A DNA stretch of 44,737 nucleotides from an uncultured Spirochaetales bacterium (GTDB taxonomy: Bacteria; UBP6; UBA1177): NCBI GenBank assembly GCA_902774115.1, contig CACYHH010000008.1, positions 1 to 44,737 on the forward strand. Reading direction: 5' to 3'. Both the position numbers and the translations under genes were made by a program. This document shows, in pieces, positions 16,176 to 27,995 of this stretch. Positions within the stretch are counted from its first letter, which is position 1, and each line of letters begins with the position of its first letter. The notes under the pieces are model-generated. The model was not told the origin of the DNA. It made no database searches and saw only the letters and a program-made list of their open reading frames with translations.

Positions 16176-17680
16176 AGCTGAAGATAATCCTCATATCGGT
16201 ATTTATCTGCATCGTCGCCGTTTTCGTCATGATTTCGCTCGGTATCGAAAGCGTTTTTCTGACAAAGGCGGTACGCTGGACTGAGATCGTCATCGTTCTT
16301 TCGTTTTTCGCCGGTCTCGTAAAATTTCTGACAAGAGAGTTTTTTTCGGTAAAATCTTCCTTCCGTGCACTGAAAGAGTCGTTTTCTTCGCAGAAAACCG
16401 CTTCAGTCATCAAAGACGTACTCTCATCTTCGGCTGAAAACGCAAAAAAGACAAAACTTCCAGGCATAAACGCGGCTCAGCACAGCAGGGAAGAGAAATC
16501 GCGTCTGTTCAGCAAGCTCTTGAATTCACTTATCATTCTTCTATCGGCCATAGCGACTTTCACTCTCGGCTTCACAAATCCGGATCAAAGCCGCTACACT
16601 TTTGAAAACATCGTCCGTGAACAGCCAGATTTCCTTACCGAAACAGCCCTCGTTTTCATCGAAAGCGATCTCTACCTTTCGAAATTTCCTTCGAAAAAAA
16701 AGCTGGCTCTCTATATTTCAGCCGATGTTTCGACCGATTTTTTCCCTTCTGAGGAAATGCTCAAAAACGCCGATATAACGCTTCAGAACTATCAGAAACT
16801 CCTTGCCGAAAACAAAATCACGCCTCCTTCCGCAGATCCGTCCGATCCCGGAATAACATTCATAAATCCGAACGACATGAAGCGCGTCAAAAATATAAAA
16901 GAGAAAGTAAAATCCGCCTCCATCGAAATAATTTCCGATATGTTCCCGATCTCTCAGGAGCTCAAGGAATGGTTCGACACTTCGATCGCATCACTCAAGC
17001 CTAACGAACTCAGATTCGGTCTTGAAGCTGGCGAAAAGAACCGTTTCGAAGACTTCAAATACGGCGGAATAAAAATAGACGGCAGCGGAACCGAGCTCGA
17101 AACATGGATCACCAAGGAAAAGGAACTGCTGCGCGCGAAATCGGAAAAACTAAGCAACGAGATGTTCAGATACAACAACTTTCTTACAAACAGCGGCATC
17201 ACCGGAATGGCTGCCGAAAGGCTTGCCGTCACGGGATCATCCACTCTTCCGCCGGAAAGCAAAAAAAGAATAGCGGAGAAATTCCTCGAAACAGGAATCA
17301 CGACAAGTCCTGAAATAAAAGGCTTTATCCGCTGGATCTACCGCTACATCTTCGACCCTCTGCTTTCCTCATTCGTCGCACTGCTTCTGCTCAATATGCT
17401 TTCCACTGTCTACAGCCGTTTTTCATTGAGAACCTACTCATACTGCGTGATAACGGTTGCTTTCGTTCTGACTTTGATCGGTCTCACGGAACAGTACTGG
17501 CTTTTCACACAGGATTTTATTTATGACTGGAACGGTCCGCTCTCGCCGGGCTGGATAATGAACATTCTTGCAGTTCCCGTATTCAAAGCTCTTGCTATAG
17601 GAACGGCAAGCGGTCTTCTGTTCTTCACTGCCGAGAATTTCTACACGACTTTTTTTGCAGGTCCGGGAGATAAAAAATGA
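16172..17680 (+). CDS. Polytopic membrane protein of the unknown cluster
   Basis: This 502-residue protein has about three membrane helices at the N-terminus (roughly 4-24, 36-53, 112-130) and three at the C-terminus (roughly 388-408, 415-440, 458-490). They flank a soluble domain of about 230 residues rich in Lys, Glu and Ser. This could be a docking or gating component with a large domain on one side of the inner membrane. No known transporter motif was recognised. It is coupled by ATGA overlaps to both neighbours. Confidence 0.7.
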   Translation: MKLKIILISVFICIVAVFVMISLGIESVFLTKAVRWTEIVIVLSFFAGLVKFLTREFFSVKSSFRALKESFSSQKTASVIKDVLSSSAENAKKTKLPGINAAQHSREEKSRLFSKLLNSLIILLSAIATFTLGFTNPDQSRYTFENIVREQPDFLTETALVFIESDLYLSKFPSKKKLALYISADVSTDFFPSEEMLKNADITLQNYQKLLAENKITPPSADPSDPGITFINPNDMKRVKNIKEKVKSASIEIISDMFPISQELKEWFDTSIASLKPNELRFGLEAGEKNRFEDFKYGGIKIDGSGTELETWITKEKELLRAKSEKLSNEMFRYNNFLTNSGITGMAAERLAVTGSSTLPPESKKRIAEKFLETGITTSPEIKGFIRWIYRYIFDPLLSSFVALLLLNMLSTVYSRFSLRTYSYCVITVAFVLTLIGLTEQYWLFTQDFIYDWNGPLSPGWIMNILAVPVFKALAIGTASGLLFFTAENFYTTFFAGPGDKK

Positions 17681-18567
17681 GGAATTTTTTCGATAACATC
17701 TCGGCAAGCATAGCAAAAATACCGCAATGGGGTCTGATATTCCCTATTCTTGTTCTCATGCTTTTCCACTACTTCGTGGTCTTCGACAGAAACAAAAACG
17801 AAGAAAAATACAAACTTAGCGCGGCTCCGACAGAAACAGAAATGAAGGTTTTCCAAATAATAAACACGCTGCCGCACAATTCAAAAGTCCTTATTCTTGT
17901 GAACTACGGTCCCGAATCCAAATACGAACTTGAATCGGCAATGTCGGCACTGATCGGAGTCTTAGCCGAGAAAAACATCGGGATCGCCTTCGCGACAATG
18001 ATTCCTAACGGTGTGGAATCAGCTTTCACAGCAGTCGAAAAAAGCATAGAAAACGGAAGTTTCGGCAAAGAACGCTTCGTTTACGGTCACGAATACACAC
18101 ATTTGGGATTCATCGTCGGCGGCAATATCGCTACATACCTGATAGCAAACAACTTCGATCAGGTCAAAGAGCGAGACATTTTCGACAGCAGCACCGACAT
18201 CCACCAGCCGCTGATGAGCGAAATCGGCACCATTTCCGATTTTTCGGCGGTTTTCGAGTTTTCATCTCAGACTTTCGACGGCGTTCCCGGCATAGTCTCG
18301 TTTGCCGTCATGCAGAAAGACAAAAACGTGAAAAAAGTCGCCTTCTGCTCGTCTGACATGCTTTCGGCATATATCCCCTTCAGAGGATCGCTCTACCTTG
18401 ACGGACTTATCGGAGGTTTCAAGTCGATCGCAGTCTTTATCCATGAATTCCAGCCGTCTTTGAATATAGAAAAACAGTATAACATCATGTCGACGATCCT
18501 GTTTTATATAATCTGGCTCGTTATATTTTCGAACTTGATAAAACTTACAAGAAAAAACAAAAAATGA
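17677..18567 (+). CDS. Membrane-anchored alpha/beta protein of the unknown cluster
   Basis: This 296-residue protein has a membrane helix at about 19-37 and another near the C-terminus (about 270-290). The domain between looks like an alternating alpha/beta fold: VLILVNYGPESKYELESAMSA, IGIAFATMIPNG, RFVYGHEYTHLGFIVGGN, and DLGG-like turns further on. The 'YG.EY..LGF..GG' segment followed by a SDFSAVFEFSS strand and a SMLSAYIPF-like region recalls a conserved protein I associate with the same type of gene cluster in other uncultured bacteria; no name is certain. Both ends overlap neighbouring genes by ATGA. Confidence 0.7.
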   Translation: MRNFFDNISASIAKIPQWGLIFPILVLMLFHYFVVFDRNKNEEKYKLSAAPTETEMKVFQIINTLPHNSKVLILVNYGPESKYELESAMSALIGVLAEKNIGIAFATMIPNGVESAFTAVEKSIENGSFGKERFVYGHEYTHLGFIVGGNIATYLIANNFDQVKERDIFDSSTDIHQPLMSEIGTISDFSAVFEFSSQTFDGVPGIVSFAVMQKDKNVKKVAFCSSDMLSAYIPFRGSLYLDGLIGGFKSIAVFIHEFQPSLNIEKQYNIMSTILFYIIWLVIFSNLIKLTRKNKK

Positions 18568-19208
18568 ATATTTTCAATGATATAGGAACTATAACGGCTT
18601 TAGTGCTGACCCTTGCGGTATTTTCGGGATTTTTTAAGCCCAATCCGCTTTACCGCATTGCGGAATCACTGTTCATCGGCGTTTCTGCCGGTTATTTCGC
18701 GGTTATATGGTATTTTTCGATAATCAAACCGGCATACAAATCGGCTGTCAGCGGGGATCTTCTCATTCTGATACCGCTTATTGCCGGTTTACTGCTGTTT
18801 ATCCCGTCGAACAGCGAAGCAGCCTATTCAAAACTGAGGTTTCTTCCGGCGGCATTCATCGTCATCGTCACCACGGCGATCAACATTCCGGTCTATTTTT
18901 CGGCGTTCATTCAGGAAATGATACGCTCTTCGATAATTCCTCTGGTTTCATTTGACGAAAACGGCGCTCTCCGGATTGACATGACGATAAACGCGATACT
19001 CAGCGTCGTATGTATAACTTCGGCAATAATGTTTCTGGTCGCACGTCACAGGAACAACAACCGTTTTATAAACACAACGGGCGAAATAGGAAGATTCTTC
19101 ATATTAGTTGCAATAGGTTCGGCTTTTGCTTATACTCTGCTCTCGAGGCTTATTCTTTTTATGGGTAAGATTGAGTTTATTATGAATGCAGTCAGAATCG
19201 TATTTTAA
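18564..19208 (+). CDS. Six-helix integral membrane protein of the unknown cluster
   Basis: This 214-residue protein is almost entirely hydrophobic, with about six membrane helices (roughly 5-23, 35-53, 63-80, 92-118, 138-158, 172-198). Short polar stretches include FFKPNPLYRIAESLFIGVSA near the first loop. No transporter or enzyme motif was recognised. It is the last of six overlapping genes and is followed after 23 bases by the S41 protease gene. Confidence 0.7.
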   Translation: MNIFNDIGTITALVLTLAVFSGFFKPNPLYRIAESLFIGVSAGYFAVIWYFSIIKPAYKSAVSGDLLILIPLIAGLLLFIPSNSEAAYSKLRFLPAAFIVIVTTAINIPVYFSAFIQEMIRSSIIPLVSFDENGALRIDMTINAILSVVCITSAIMFLVARHRNNNRFINTTGEIGRFFILVAIGSAFAYTLLSRLILFMGKIEFIMNAVRIVF

Positions 19209-19231
19209 AAAATAAAGATAAAGGGGTAAAA

Positions 19232-22138
19232 ATGAAGAAGAAATTGGCGATCGTGATCGTTTTGTTTCTGGCGTTCGTTCTCAATGCCAGCTTTTTCGGG
19301 CACAATTCATTGCTCACAAAAGATGCATCGCTGCAAAAAGGGGAAATAACGGTTTTCGCCCTCAAAACCGCCGAAAAACGTTATCTCGACAAATCGAAAA
19401 TTAAAGTTGCAGACCTTCTGACTTACGCTCTGGATGCCGTTCAGGATTCGCTTCCTGAAACGCTGATTTCCTATGATAAAGAGAAAAAGATAATAAATCT
19501 GCAGATTTACAATAAAAAACACGTTATAAAAATAAAAACTCTGCGCGATGTCGTAGACGTGGCTTACGCTTTGAGATCGGTCTATATTCACCTTGACAAA
19601 GAGTACGAGCCCGAACCTCCGCTTACGAAGGACGAAATCGAATACATCGCGATAAACGGAATCCTCAAGAAACTTGACCCGCATTCCTACATTTTCACTC
19701 CGAAGGATTTCGAAGATTTCGAAAAATCGACAGGAGGCAACTTCGGCGGTCTCGGTATCGTGGTTGGCATGAACGACAACGGCGAAATCACCGTCATTTC
19801 CCCGATGAAAGGAACTCCTGCGACAAAAGCGGGTATCGAGGCAAACGACGTCATCGTCCAGATCGACGACACTTCGGCTGTAAACCTCACTCTCGACAAA
19901 GCTGTCAGCAAAATGAGAGGCGAACCGGGAACCCCGATAACACTTATGATAAGGCGTGAAGGAGTGCCTGAACTTCTCAAATTCGAAATCGTTCGCGCCG
20001 TCATCAAAATCACGTCGGTTCTTGCTGCAATGCCTCAGCCAGGAATCGGATACATCAACCTTTCCGGATTTATGGAAAACACCTACTCCACCCTTATCGA
20101 AGAACTCGACGGACTCAAAAAGAAGGGAATGAAAGCCCTCGTTCTCGATATGCGCAACAACTCCGGCGGACTTCTTTCGCAGGCAATAGCGATAAGCGAC
20201 ATTTTCCTCGACAAAGGCGTAATCGTCTCCACAGTCGAAGACGATGAAGAGATCGAATCCAACTATGCCAAGAAAAAACGCGGCGATATCCTCGATATTC
20301 CTGTAATCGTGATGATAAACGAAGGTTCCGCTTCGGCAACGGAAATCGTTACGGCGGCACTCAAAAAGAACGGCAGAGCTACAGTCCTCGGCAGAAAGAG
20401 CTTCGGAAAAGGAAGCGTACAGACAATAATCGGGACTCCGGGCGGCGGCGGAATGAAGCTCACTATTGCAGAGTATCTCACTCCCGGAAACATTTCGATC
20501 CAGTCGGTCGGCATCACGCCTGACATCGAGACACGTCCGGTTTTCATCCATCCCGACAAAATTTCGGTCTTCGATTCGGGTGAAAACATTCTGAAGGAAG
20601 GCGACCTTGAAGAGCACATCGTCAGCAAATACGCACCGAAAACTATCGAGAGACCGAGCACGACGATCCGTTATTTCAAGGAGTACAAAGACGTCAAAAC
20701 GATAATCAAAGAGCGCCGCGAACAGAAGGATGACGAGTTCAGAAGCGACGAAGAGATCGAAATTGCTGTCAAAATCGCCAATCAGATGACCCGGAAGAAA
20801 AAAGCTTACGAAAGTTCGCAGCTGATAAAGGACGAAGAGTGGAAGAAGATCCTCGCGAAACTGCATGAAAACGGCATAAACTGGAAGGAAAAGACTTCTC
20901 TCGCAAAGCCGAAAACCGACACTTTGAAGGTCACGATGGAAAGCGACGGAAAATTCAAAGGGGGCGAAACGGCAAAATTCACGTTCAAAGCCGAAATCGA
21001 AGGCGAAATCGAAAATCTTCTCGGCGTTTTTGAAACCCCGATCAAGAATCTCAGACGGATCGAAATTCCTTTCGGCACTTTCAGCGGCTCGGTCGAACGA
21101 ACCGTCAACGTCAAACTTCCCGAATCGGTGCAGTGGCAGAAAACCGACGGAACGATGAAACTTTATCTCAACGAACCCGAGAAGAAAAAAGAGATAAAAA
21201 CCGAAAAATTCACAGTCGAAACAATTCCTGTCGAGCAGCCTGACCTTAAATTCGCAATTCTGGCAGCGGAAACGAACGGAAACCGCGACGGCTTCATCCA
21301 AAGCGGAGAATCGGCTGAACTCACACTCATGATAACGAATAAAGGCAAAGGTGCCGTCCTCGAAGGAAAGGCGATGCTGATAAACACTAACGACACCGAA
21401 GAGATCTTTATCGAAAACGGAACCAGCTCGTTCACGCTCGAACCCGGAAAATCGATGAACGCCAAATTCACCTTCAAAACCGAAGTTCCGGCTAAAAAAG
21501 AGGATTTGGCGAAACAGAAACTTTCCCTTTCGGTCTACGATTACAAGCTGAAATACAGCGCGGATTTCGATATTCCGTTTGCTGATGCGGCAAAGTGCAC
21601 TTTTGAAGAGACCAAGTCGAAAATAAACCTGCCGAAAGGAACAGAACTTTTCAGCGCTTCAGACCTTGCGACAAAAATCGGTTCGGTATCTGAGAGCGGA
21701 AACACAGAAACGGCAGGGAAATGCGGCGGCGCGATGCTTCTTGCAGGAGGTTTCTGGGTAAAGGCCGAAAACACGGCTCCGGCAGAAGGAAAAGCGGAAC
21801 TTAAAATCGACAACGAATATCCGATGAGTATGCCGGAAATCGTTTTCGACAAAACACCTCTCACAACCGATCAGAAAACGACTAAAATAGAATTCGAGAT
21901 CAATCCTGAAGAAGTCAAGGATGCGTTCGTATTCCTCAACGGAAAGAAAGTTTTCTACAAAAGGATAGAAAAAGGCGAAAAAACGGAAAAGATCGGCGTT
22001 GACGTCGAAATGAAGAAAAAATACAACCGCATTTCCGTTGCCGTCACCGGACCCAATGCGAAAACCAGGACTGTTTCAAAGTTCGTAACCTTCACAAAAG
22101 GCGAAGACAAGAACGAAGAAGACGACTACGACGATTAG
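19232..22138 (+). CDS. PDZ/S41 C-terminal processing protease with long C-terminal extension
   Basis: This 968-residue protein has an N-terminal signal/anchor, a region of about 110 residues, then a PDZ domain (about 165-260; [24 protein letters not shown]) and an S41 tail-specific protease domain (about 265-430). The catalytic Ser 368 lies in NEGSASATE and Lys 393 in SFGKGSVQ, exactly 25 residues apart as in E. coli Prc. GGLL appears in the active site region. Beyond about 550 a further 400 residues form beta-sandwich-like segments with no protease motif (for example [24 protein letters not shown]-like). Normal CtpA/Prc are about 400-680 residues, so the extension is unusual. It acts outside the cytoplasm, cleaving C-termini. 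Its start follows AAGGGG, 23 bases after the membrane protein cluster, with no terminator between. Confidence 0.9.
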   Translation: MKKKLAIVIVLFLAFVLNASFFGHNSLLTKDASLQKGEITVFALKTAEKRYLDKSKIKVADLLTYALDAVQDSLPETLISYDKEKKIINLQIYNKKHVIKIKTLRDVVDVAYALRSVYIHLDKEYEPEPPLTKDEIEYIAINGILKKLDPHSYIFTPKDFEDFEKSTGGNFGGLGIVVGMNDNGEITVISPMKGTPATKAGIEANDVIVQIDDTSAVNLTLDKAVSKMRGEPGTPITLMIRREGVPELLKFEIVRAVIKITSVLAAMPQPGIGYINLSGFMENTYSTLIEELDGLKKKGMKALVLDMRNNSGGLLSQAIAISDIFLDKGVIVSTVEDDEEIESNYAKKKRGDILDIPVIVMINEGSASATEIVTAALKKNGRATVLGRKSFGKGSVQTIIGTPGGGGMKLTIAEYLTPGNISIQSVGITPDIETRPVFIHPDKISVFDSGENILKEGDLEEHIVSKYAPKTIERPSTTIRYFKEYKDVKTIIKERREQKDDEFRSDEEIEIAVKIANQMTRKKKAYESSQLIKDEEWKKILAKLHENGINWKEKTSLAKPKTDTLKVTMESDGKFKGGETAKFTFKAEIEGEIENLLGVFETPIKNLRRIEIPFGTFSGSVERTVNVKLPESVQWQKTDGTMKLYLNEPEKKKEIKTEKFTVETIPVEQPDLKFAILAAETNGNRDGFIQSGESAELTLMITNKGKGAVLEGKAMLINTNDTEEIFIENGTSSFTLEPGKSMNAKFTFKTEVPAKKEDLAKQKLSLSVYDYKLKYSADFDIPFADAAKCTFEETKSKINLPKGTELFSASDLATKIGSVSESGNTETAGKCGGAMLLAGGFWVKAENTAPAEGKAELKIDNEYPMSMPEIVFDKTPLTTDQKTTKIEFEINPEEVKDAFVFLNGKKVFYKRIEKGEKTEKIGVDVEMKKKYNRISVAVTGPNAKTRTVSKFVTFTKGEDKNEEDDYDD

Positions 22139-22189
22139 TTTTCTCAGCCGGACAAGCAAAAAAAGACTTTTTTTTATTATTTTTTCAGG

Positions 22190-22195
22190 TATAAT
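22190..22195 (+). promoter_or_regulatory. Candidate -10 box (TATAAT) for the VWA lipoprotein gene
   Basis: A perfect TATAAT lies 43 bases before the start codon. The upstream region is T-rich and has no good -35, so the call rests on the -10 and its position. An A-run/GAC/T-run at 22158-22178 just upstream may end the S41 protease transcript. Confidence 0.45.
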
Positions 22196-22238
22196 TCCCG
22201 CCGTTGATGTTTTTTACATTTTTCTCAAGGAGGTTTCT

Positions 22239-24026
22239 ATGAAAAAACATTTGATCGCACTACTCACGGCGTTAGCTTTCTGCTGCTTCTTCGCAGCATG
22301 CGGCAGTGATGATGAAGAGCCGCAGGACACTAACGATACGGAGGCTGACACTTCCGCCGACACGAATCCGGACTCCACGGATTCAGACACTTCAGACACA
22401 ACCGTTCCTGACACAGACACAGATACGGGAGATCCTGATACGGAACCGACAGATACAGACCCTGACACCGAAGAGCCTGTAGAAACCTGCATGTGCGGAC
22501 CCGATAATCAGGATGACGACGGCGACGGAATATTGAACGGCGTTGAAGGCTGCGAAGACCTTGACGGCGATTCGCTTCCGAACTGCATCGACAGCGACAG
22601 CGACGGCGACGGTATTCCGGATAATCAGGAATGTCCTGAGCAGCCGTGCAGAGACACCGACGGTGACGGCACTCCCGATTTCCTTGACAGAGACAGCGAC
22701 AACGACGGTCTTTCCGACAAAAAAGAGAAAGAAAAGGGTACAGACCCGCTCAGCCATGATACTGACGGCGACGGCGACGATGACCTTGCAGAGATAGCTT
22801 ACGGTTCGAATCCGCTTGACGACGGCGATCATATTCCTGAAGGTCTTTTCTACGTCGTTCTTCCCTACAACGCTCCGGCAGACGTAACGAGAAAACTTAC
22901 TTTCTCGACGAAGATCGAAGCAATCGACGTTGCGATTTTCTTTGATGATTCGGGCTCGATGGGCGATGAGATCAACAAACTCAAAGAGGAAGTCAAAGAC
23001 AATGTTGTCGGCGCAATCGCAAACCAGTTTGCAGACAATCCTAACTACGCCTCTTTCGGTCTTGTAAGATTCGGCTGGGAAAAACCATACATCGTTGAGC
23101 AGACAATGACTTACGATGCAGATGCTGTTAAAAACGCTATCGGAAACTTGAAAGGCGACCAGGGCAACGAGCTTGCAATTTACGCGATTTACCTTGCTGC
23201 AACCGGCGAGGCTTACACAGGAAGTATGCTTCCGTGTGCAATGAACCAGTGCAAAGATCCTCTCCTTGGCGTTATGCACAGCGCAAAATACAACGTTGCA
23301 AAAGCTGACTGCTCGGCTGCCGACAAAATCGGAACTGCCGGTGCACTCTGCATAAGAAAGAAATCAATGCCTATTTTCGTCGTAATCACAGACGAAGATT
23401 CCGACGACTGCGTTCCCTACGGCTCGCAGACAACTCTCAGCACTTCCTGCATGTTTGATCAAGGAACAAAAGAACTTTCAAAAGACCTTGCAATCGCCGG
23501 AATGAACGGAATCGGTGCAAAATTCATCGGAATCGACTCAGGATTCAACGATGAAGGCAAAAAAACAGATTCAGCAAAAGAATGGTTTACCGGTTTCGCA
23601 CAGGCCACAGGTTCTCTTGACGCAAACGGCAATCCCTTCCTTTATCACACTGAACAGGCTGACGGAACAGGAATCGGCGGAAACATTACTGAAGCAATCA
23701 AACAGCTTACAACCTGGATCGACATGGATGTTACCACAGGCGGAATCAGCGATGACGAGTGCAACGGCGTAAATGCTGCCGAGTTCGTAAAATCATCGAA
23801 AGCACTTTCGTCCGATCCTGACACTATTGAACACAACGATACGACATTCTTCTCAGTTCCGCAGAATGCCGAAGTTACATTCGACGTCCACTTCTACAAC
23901 GATTTCTGCGTCAACTCATCAAATACATTCCTTAAATTTGACGCTCACGCAACGGTTCTCGGAAACGGTTCATACCTTTCCAGCCACCTGATCAACGTCA
24001 TCGTTCCTGAAGGATCGACGAAATAA
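22239..24026 (+). CDS. TSP3-repeat / VWA-domain lipoprotein
   Basis: This 595-residue surface lipoprotein has the signal [21 protein letters not shown], with lipidated Cys near residue 21. A Thr/Asp/Pro linker of about 65 residues follows, then five or so thrombospondin-type-3 calcium-binding motifs (about 85-200; [50 protein letters not shown]). A VWA-like domain comes next (about 225-500) with a complete MIDAS start D236-x-S238-x-S240 (DDSGSMG). A C-terminal beta domain ends VNVIVPEG-like. Several Cys pairs are present, as expected outside the cytoplasm. Such proteins in Myxococcota-like bacteria probably bind ligands or calcium at the surface. It is a single gene with its own AAGGAGG site and TATAAT box. 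Confidence 0.85.
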   Translation: MKKHLIALLTALAFCCFFAACGSDDEEPQDTNDTEADTSADTNPDSTDSDTSDTTVPDTDTDTGDPDTEPTDTDPDTEEPVETCMCGPDNQDDDGDGILNGVEGCEDLDGDSLPNCIDSDSDGDGIPDNQECPEQPCRDTDGDGTPDFLDRDSDNDGLSDKKEKEKGTDPLSHDTDGDGDDDLAEIAYGSNPLDDGDHIPEGLFYVVLPYNAPADVTRKLTFSTKIEAIDVAIFFDDSGSMGDEINKLKEEVKDNVVGAIANQFADNPNYASFGLVRFGWEKPYIVEQTMTYDADAVKNAIGNLKGDQGNELAIYAIYLAATGEAYTGSMLPCAMNQCKDPLLGVMHSAKYNVAKADCSAADKIGTAGALCIRKKSMPIFVVITDEDSDDCVPYGSQTTLSTSCMFDQGTKELSKDLAIAGMNGIGAKFIGIDSGFNDEGKKTDSAKEWFTGFAQATGSLDANGNPFLYHTEQADGTGIGGNITEAIKQLTTWIDMDVTTGGISDDECNGVNAAEFVKSSKALSSDPDTIEHNDTTFFSVPQNAEVTFDVHFYNDFCVNSSNTFLKFDAHATVLGNGSYLSSHLINVIVPEGSTK

Positions 24027-24047
24027 TCTGAAAACCACGGCATCTCC

Positions 24048-24072
24048 GTAGAGACGTTTCATGAAACGTCTC
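24048..24072. repeat. Palindromic element with GTAGAGACG head
   Basis: GTAGAGACG at 24048 begins a perfect 22-bp palindrome (24051-24072). The same head occurs at 30552 in another hairpin and at 41759. It can act as a terminator-like hairpin after the VWA gene, although no T-run follows. Confidence 0.6.
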
Positions 24073-24074
24073 AT

Positions 24075-24133
24075 TCGGCGTCATTCTGAGCACAGCGAAG
24101 AATCTCAAAGATGTTTCACATTCGTTCAACATG
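24075..24133. repeat. Dispersed intergenic repeat (copy 2)
   Basis: Contains CATTCTGAGCACAGCGAAGA, AATCTCAAAGATG and TTTCACATTCGTTCAACATG. It aligns with copy 1 in 786-890. Translated, it gives the well-known spurious HSE.SEES peptide, so it should not be called a gene. Confidence 0.65.
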
Positions 24134-24197
24134 ACGAACGAAACTGCGGCGGTAAAAAAAATCAACAACCAAAATTTTCTGGATTTCAAAAAAGAAA

Positions 24198-24273
24198 TGG
24201 AGCTACCGAGGTGACTCGAACACCCGACCTGCTGATTACGAATCAGCTGCTCTACCGACTGAGCCACGGTAGC
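24198..24273 (-). tRNA. tRNA-Thr (anticodon CGT)
   Basis: The minus strand folds into a perfect cloverleaf: acceptor GCTACCG/CGGTAGC, D-arm GCTC/GAGC with AGTCGGTA loop, anticodon arm GCTGA-TTCGTAA-TCAGC (anticodon CGT, reading ACG) and T-arm with TTCGAGT. Discriminator T and an encoded CCA (24198-24200) follow. The body is 73 bases, 24201-24273. Confidence 0.96.
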
Positions 24274-24287
24274 ACCATCGGGGCGGG

Positions 24288-24315
24288 ATTGTAGGGAAAA
24301 AAATCTGCAAGTCAA
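24288..24315 (-). promoter_or_regulatory. Promoter of tRNA-Thr
   Basis: On the minus strand TTGACT (24315-24310), a 16-base spacer and TACAAT (24293-24288) lie about 14 bases before the tRNA 5' end. A GC-rich discriminator (CCCGCCCC), common for stable-RNA promoters, follows the -10. Confidence 0.7.
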
Positions 24316-24420
24316 ATTTTTTCTTTTGGCGCGCTGTGTCTTCTTTCGCGCCCTTCAACGTCACGGCGTTTCGTCGTTACGATGACATGCGGCGCGACTA
24401 AAAACTTTCGCTTTTTCCTG

Positions 24421-24454
24421 AAACCGTGCTATAAATCACGGTTTTTGTTTTTTT
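24421..24454 (+). terminator. Hairpin with T-run just upstream of psd
   Basis: An 8-bp stem AAACCGTG/CACGGTTT with loop CTATAAAT is followed by TTGTTTTTTT. It looks like a terminator, but it ends one base from the psd ribosome binding site (GGAG 24455-24458). The loop also contains TATAAA, which could be the psd -10 box. It may be an attenuator, or simply a promoter with chance symmetry. Confidence 0.5.
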
Positions 24455-24464
24455 GGAGTTTTTC

Positions 24465-25280
24465 ATGAAACACTTGAAACTTTTATTTCTTTTCATCATT
24501 TCTTTTCCTGTTCTGAGCAGGATCTGGGGAAAAATCACAAAACTGACCTTCCCTGCCCTGCTTATACAGAAAGTGATCGGATTTTATGCCTCGCACTATG
24601 AAATCGATATGAAAAATTTTGAAGGGGAACTCGAAGATTACGATTCTCTCTGCGCTTTTTTTACAAGGAAAACCGATCCTTCGGTGCGTCCGCTGAAAAA
24701 TGATGAAAATGCCTTTCTGTCGCCGTGCGACGGTGTGGTCAGCGTTCTTGAAAACATTCATGCCGATGTCGCGACACAGGTAAAAGGTAAAACTTATCTC
24801 GTTTCCGAACTTGTCAAAAAGGAGCTTCCGTTCGAAAAAGGTTTCTGGCTCGCGACGATCTATCTTTCGCCGCGCGACTACCACCGCTTCCATGTTCCGG
24901 TTGATTCGACCGTTGCGGCGCACATTCACACAGGCTGGAGGCTTTTTCCTGTAAATTCGCTCGGACTCAACAACATAGACAGGCTTTTCATCCGTAACGA
25001 GCGCGTCGTCGTAAAATTCAAGGCGGAGAACTTCACCTACTTCTACACCGCGGTCGGAGCGACTTTTGTCGGCTCGATAAAGATGAATTTCACAGAAAAC
25101 TTCTCTGACGAATGGGTTAAAAACGATGTAAAATATTCACAGAACGACGAGCTTGGAATGTTCGAAATGGGTTCGACTATCGTTCTTCTCGTTCCCGAAG
25201 AGGCGGTCGAAAAACCGATGCTCTCGCAAGGTGAAAAAATCCGAGCAGGTGAACCGCTCTTTCTGCTCAAAAAATCGTAA
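24465..25280 (+). CDS. psd: Phosphatidylserine decarboxylase proenzyme
   Basis: This 271-residue enzyme decarboxylates phosphatidylserine to phosphatidylethanolamine at the inner membrane. It is made as a proenzyme that cleaves itself before a serine to form the pyruvoyl cofactor. That serine is S237 in MGSTI; the family normally has LGST, here MGST. The other triad residues are D89 in SPCDG and H143 in YHRFHVP. An N-terminal hydrophobic helix (1-20) anchors it. Length matches the bacterial type I enzyme. ATG 24465 is chosen, six bases after GGAG; a TTG four codons earlier is in frame but would overlap that site. It is a single gene, followed by an AT-rich gap before gyrB. Its presence confirms PE-containing membranes. 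Confidence 0.95.
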   Translation: MKHLKLLFLFIISFPVLSRIWGKITKLTFPALLIQKVIGFYASHYEIDMKNFEGELEDYDSLCAFFTRKTDPSVRPLKNDENAFLSPCDGVVSVLENIHADVATQVKGKTYLVSELVKKELPFEKGFWLATIYLSPRDYHRFHVPVDSTVAAHIHTGWRLFPVNSLGLNNIDRLFIRNERVVVKFKAENFTYFYTAVGATFVGSIKMNFTENFSDEWVKNDVKYSQNDELGMFEMGSTIVLLVPEEAVEKPMLSQGEKIRAGEPLFLLKKS

Positions 25281-25451
25281 ATTTTCACCCTGAAAAATCA
25301 CAAATTTTCACCATAAAAAAATGCAGTTTTGTCAAAAAAACGGCCATTTTTCGACCTCAAATTTTTGTCATAAAAAAAAGCCTAATAAAATCAACCACTT
25401 AAAAATGCGTTTTTTGATGCAAAAAATCGTCTATGTCCAAAAAATCATTGA

Positions 25452-27986
<2,535 letters not shown>

Positions 27987-27995
27987 GAGGGAAAA

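Noticed and set aside
19307-21301. 664-codon minus-strand open frame opposite the S41 protease
   Set aside because: Antisense shadow; the sense protein has clear catalytic motifs and the antisense translation is rich in Phe, Arg and Asp with no family pattern.
24061-24294. Small plus-strand frame overlapping the tRNA
   Set aside because: It translates the dispersed repeat (HSE.SEES peptide) and then the complement of tRNA-Thr.
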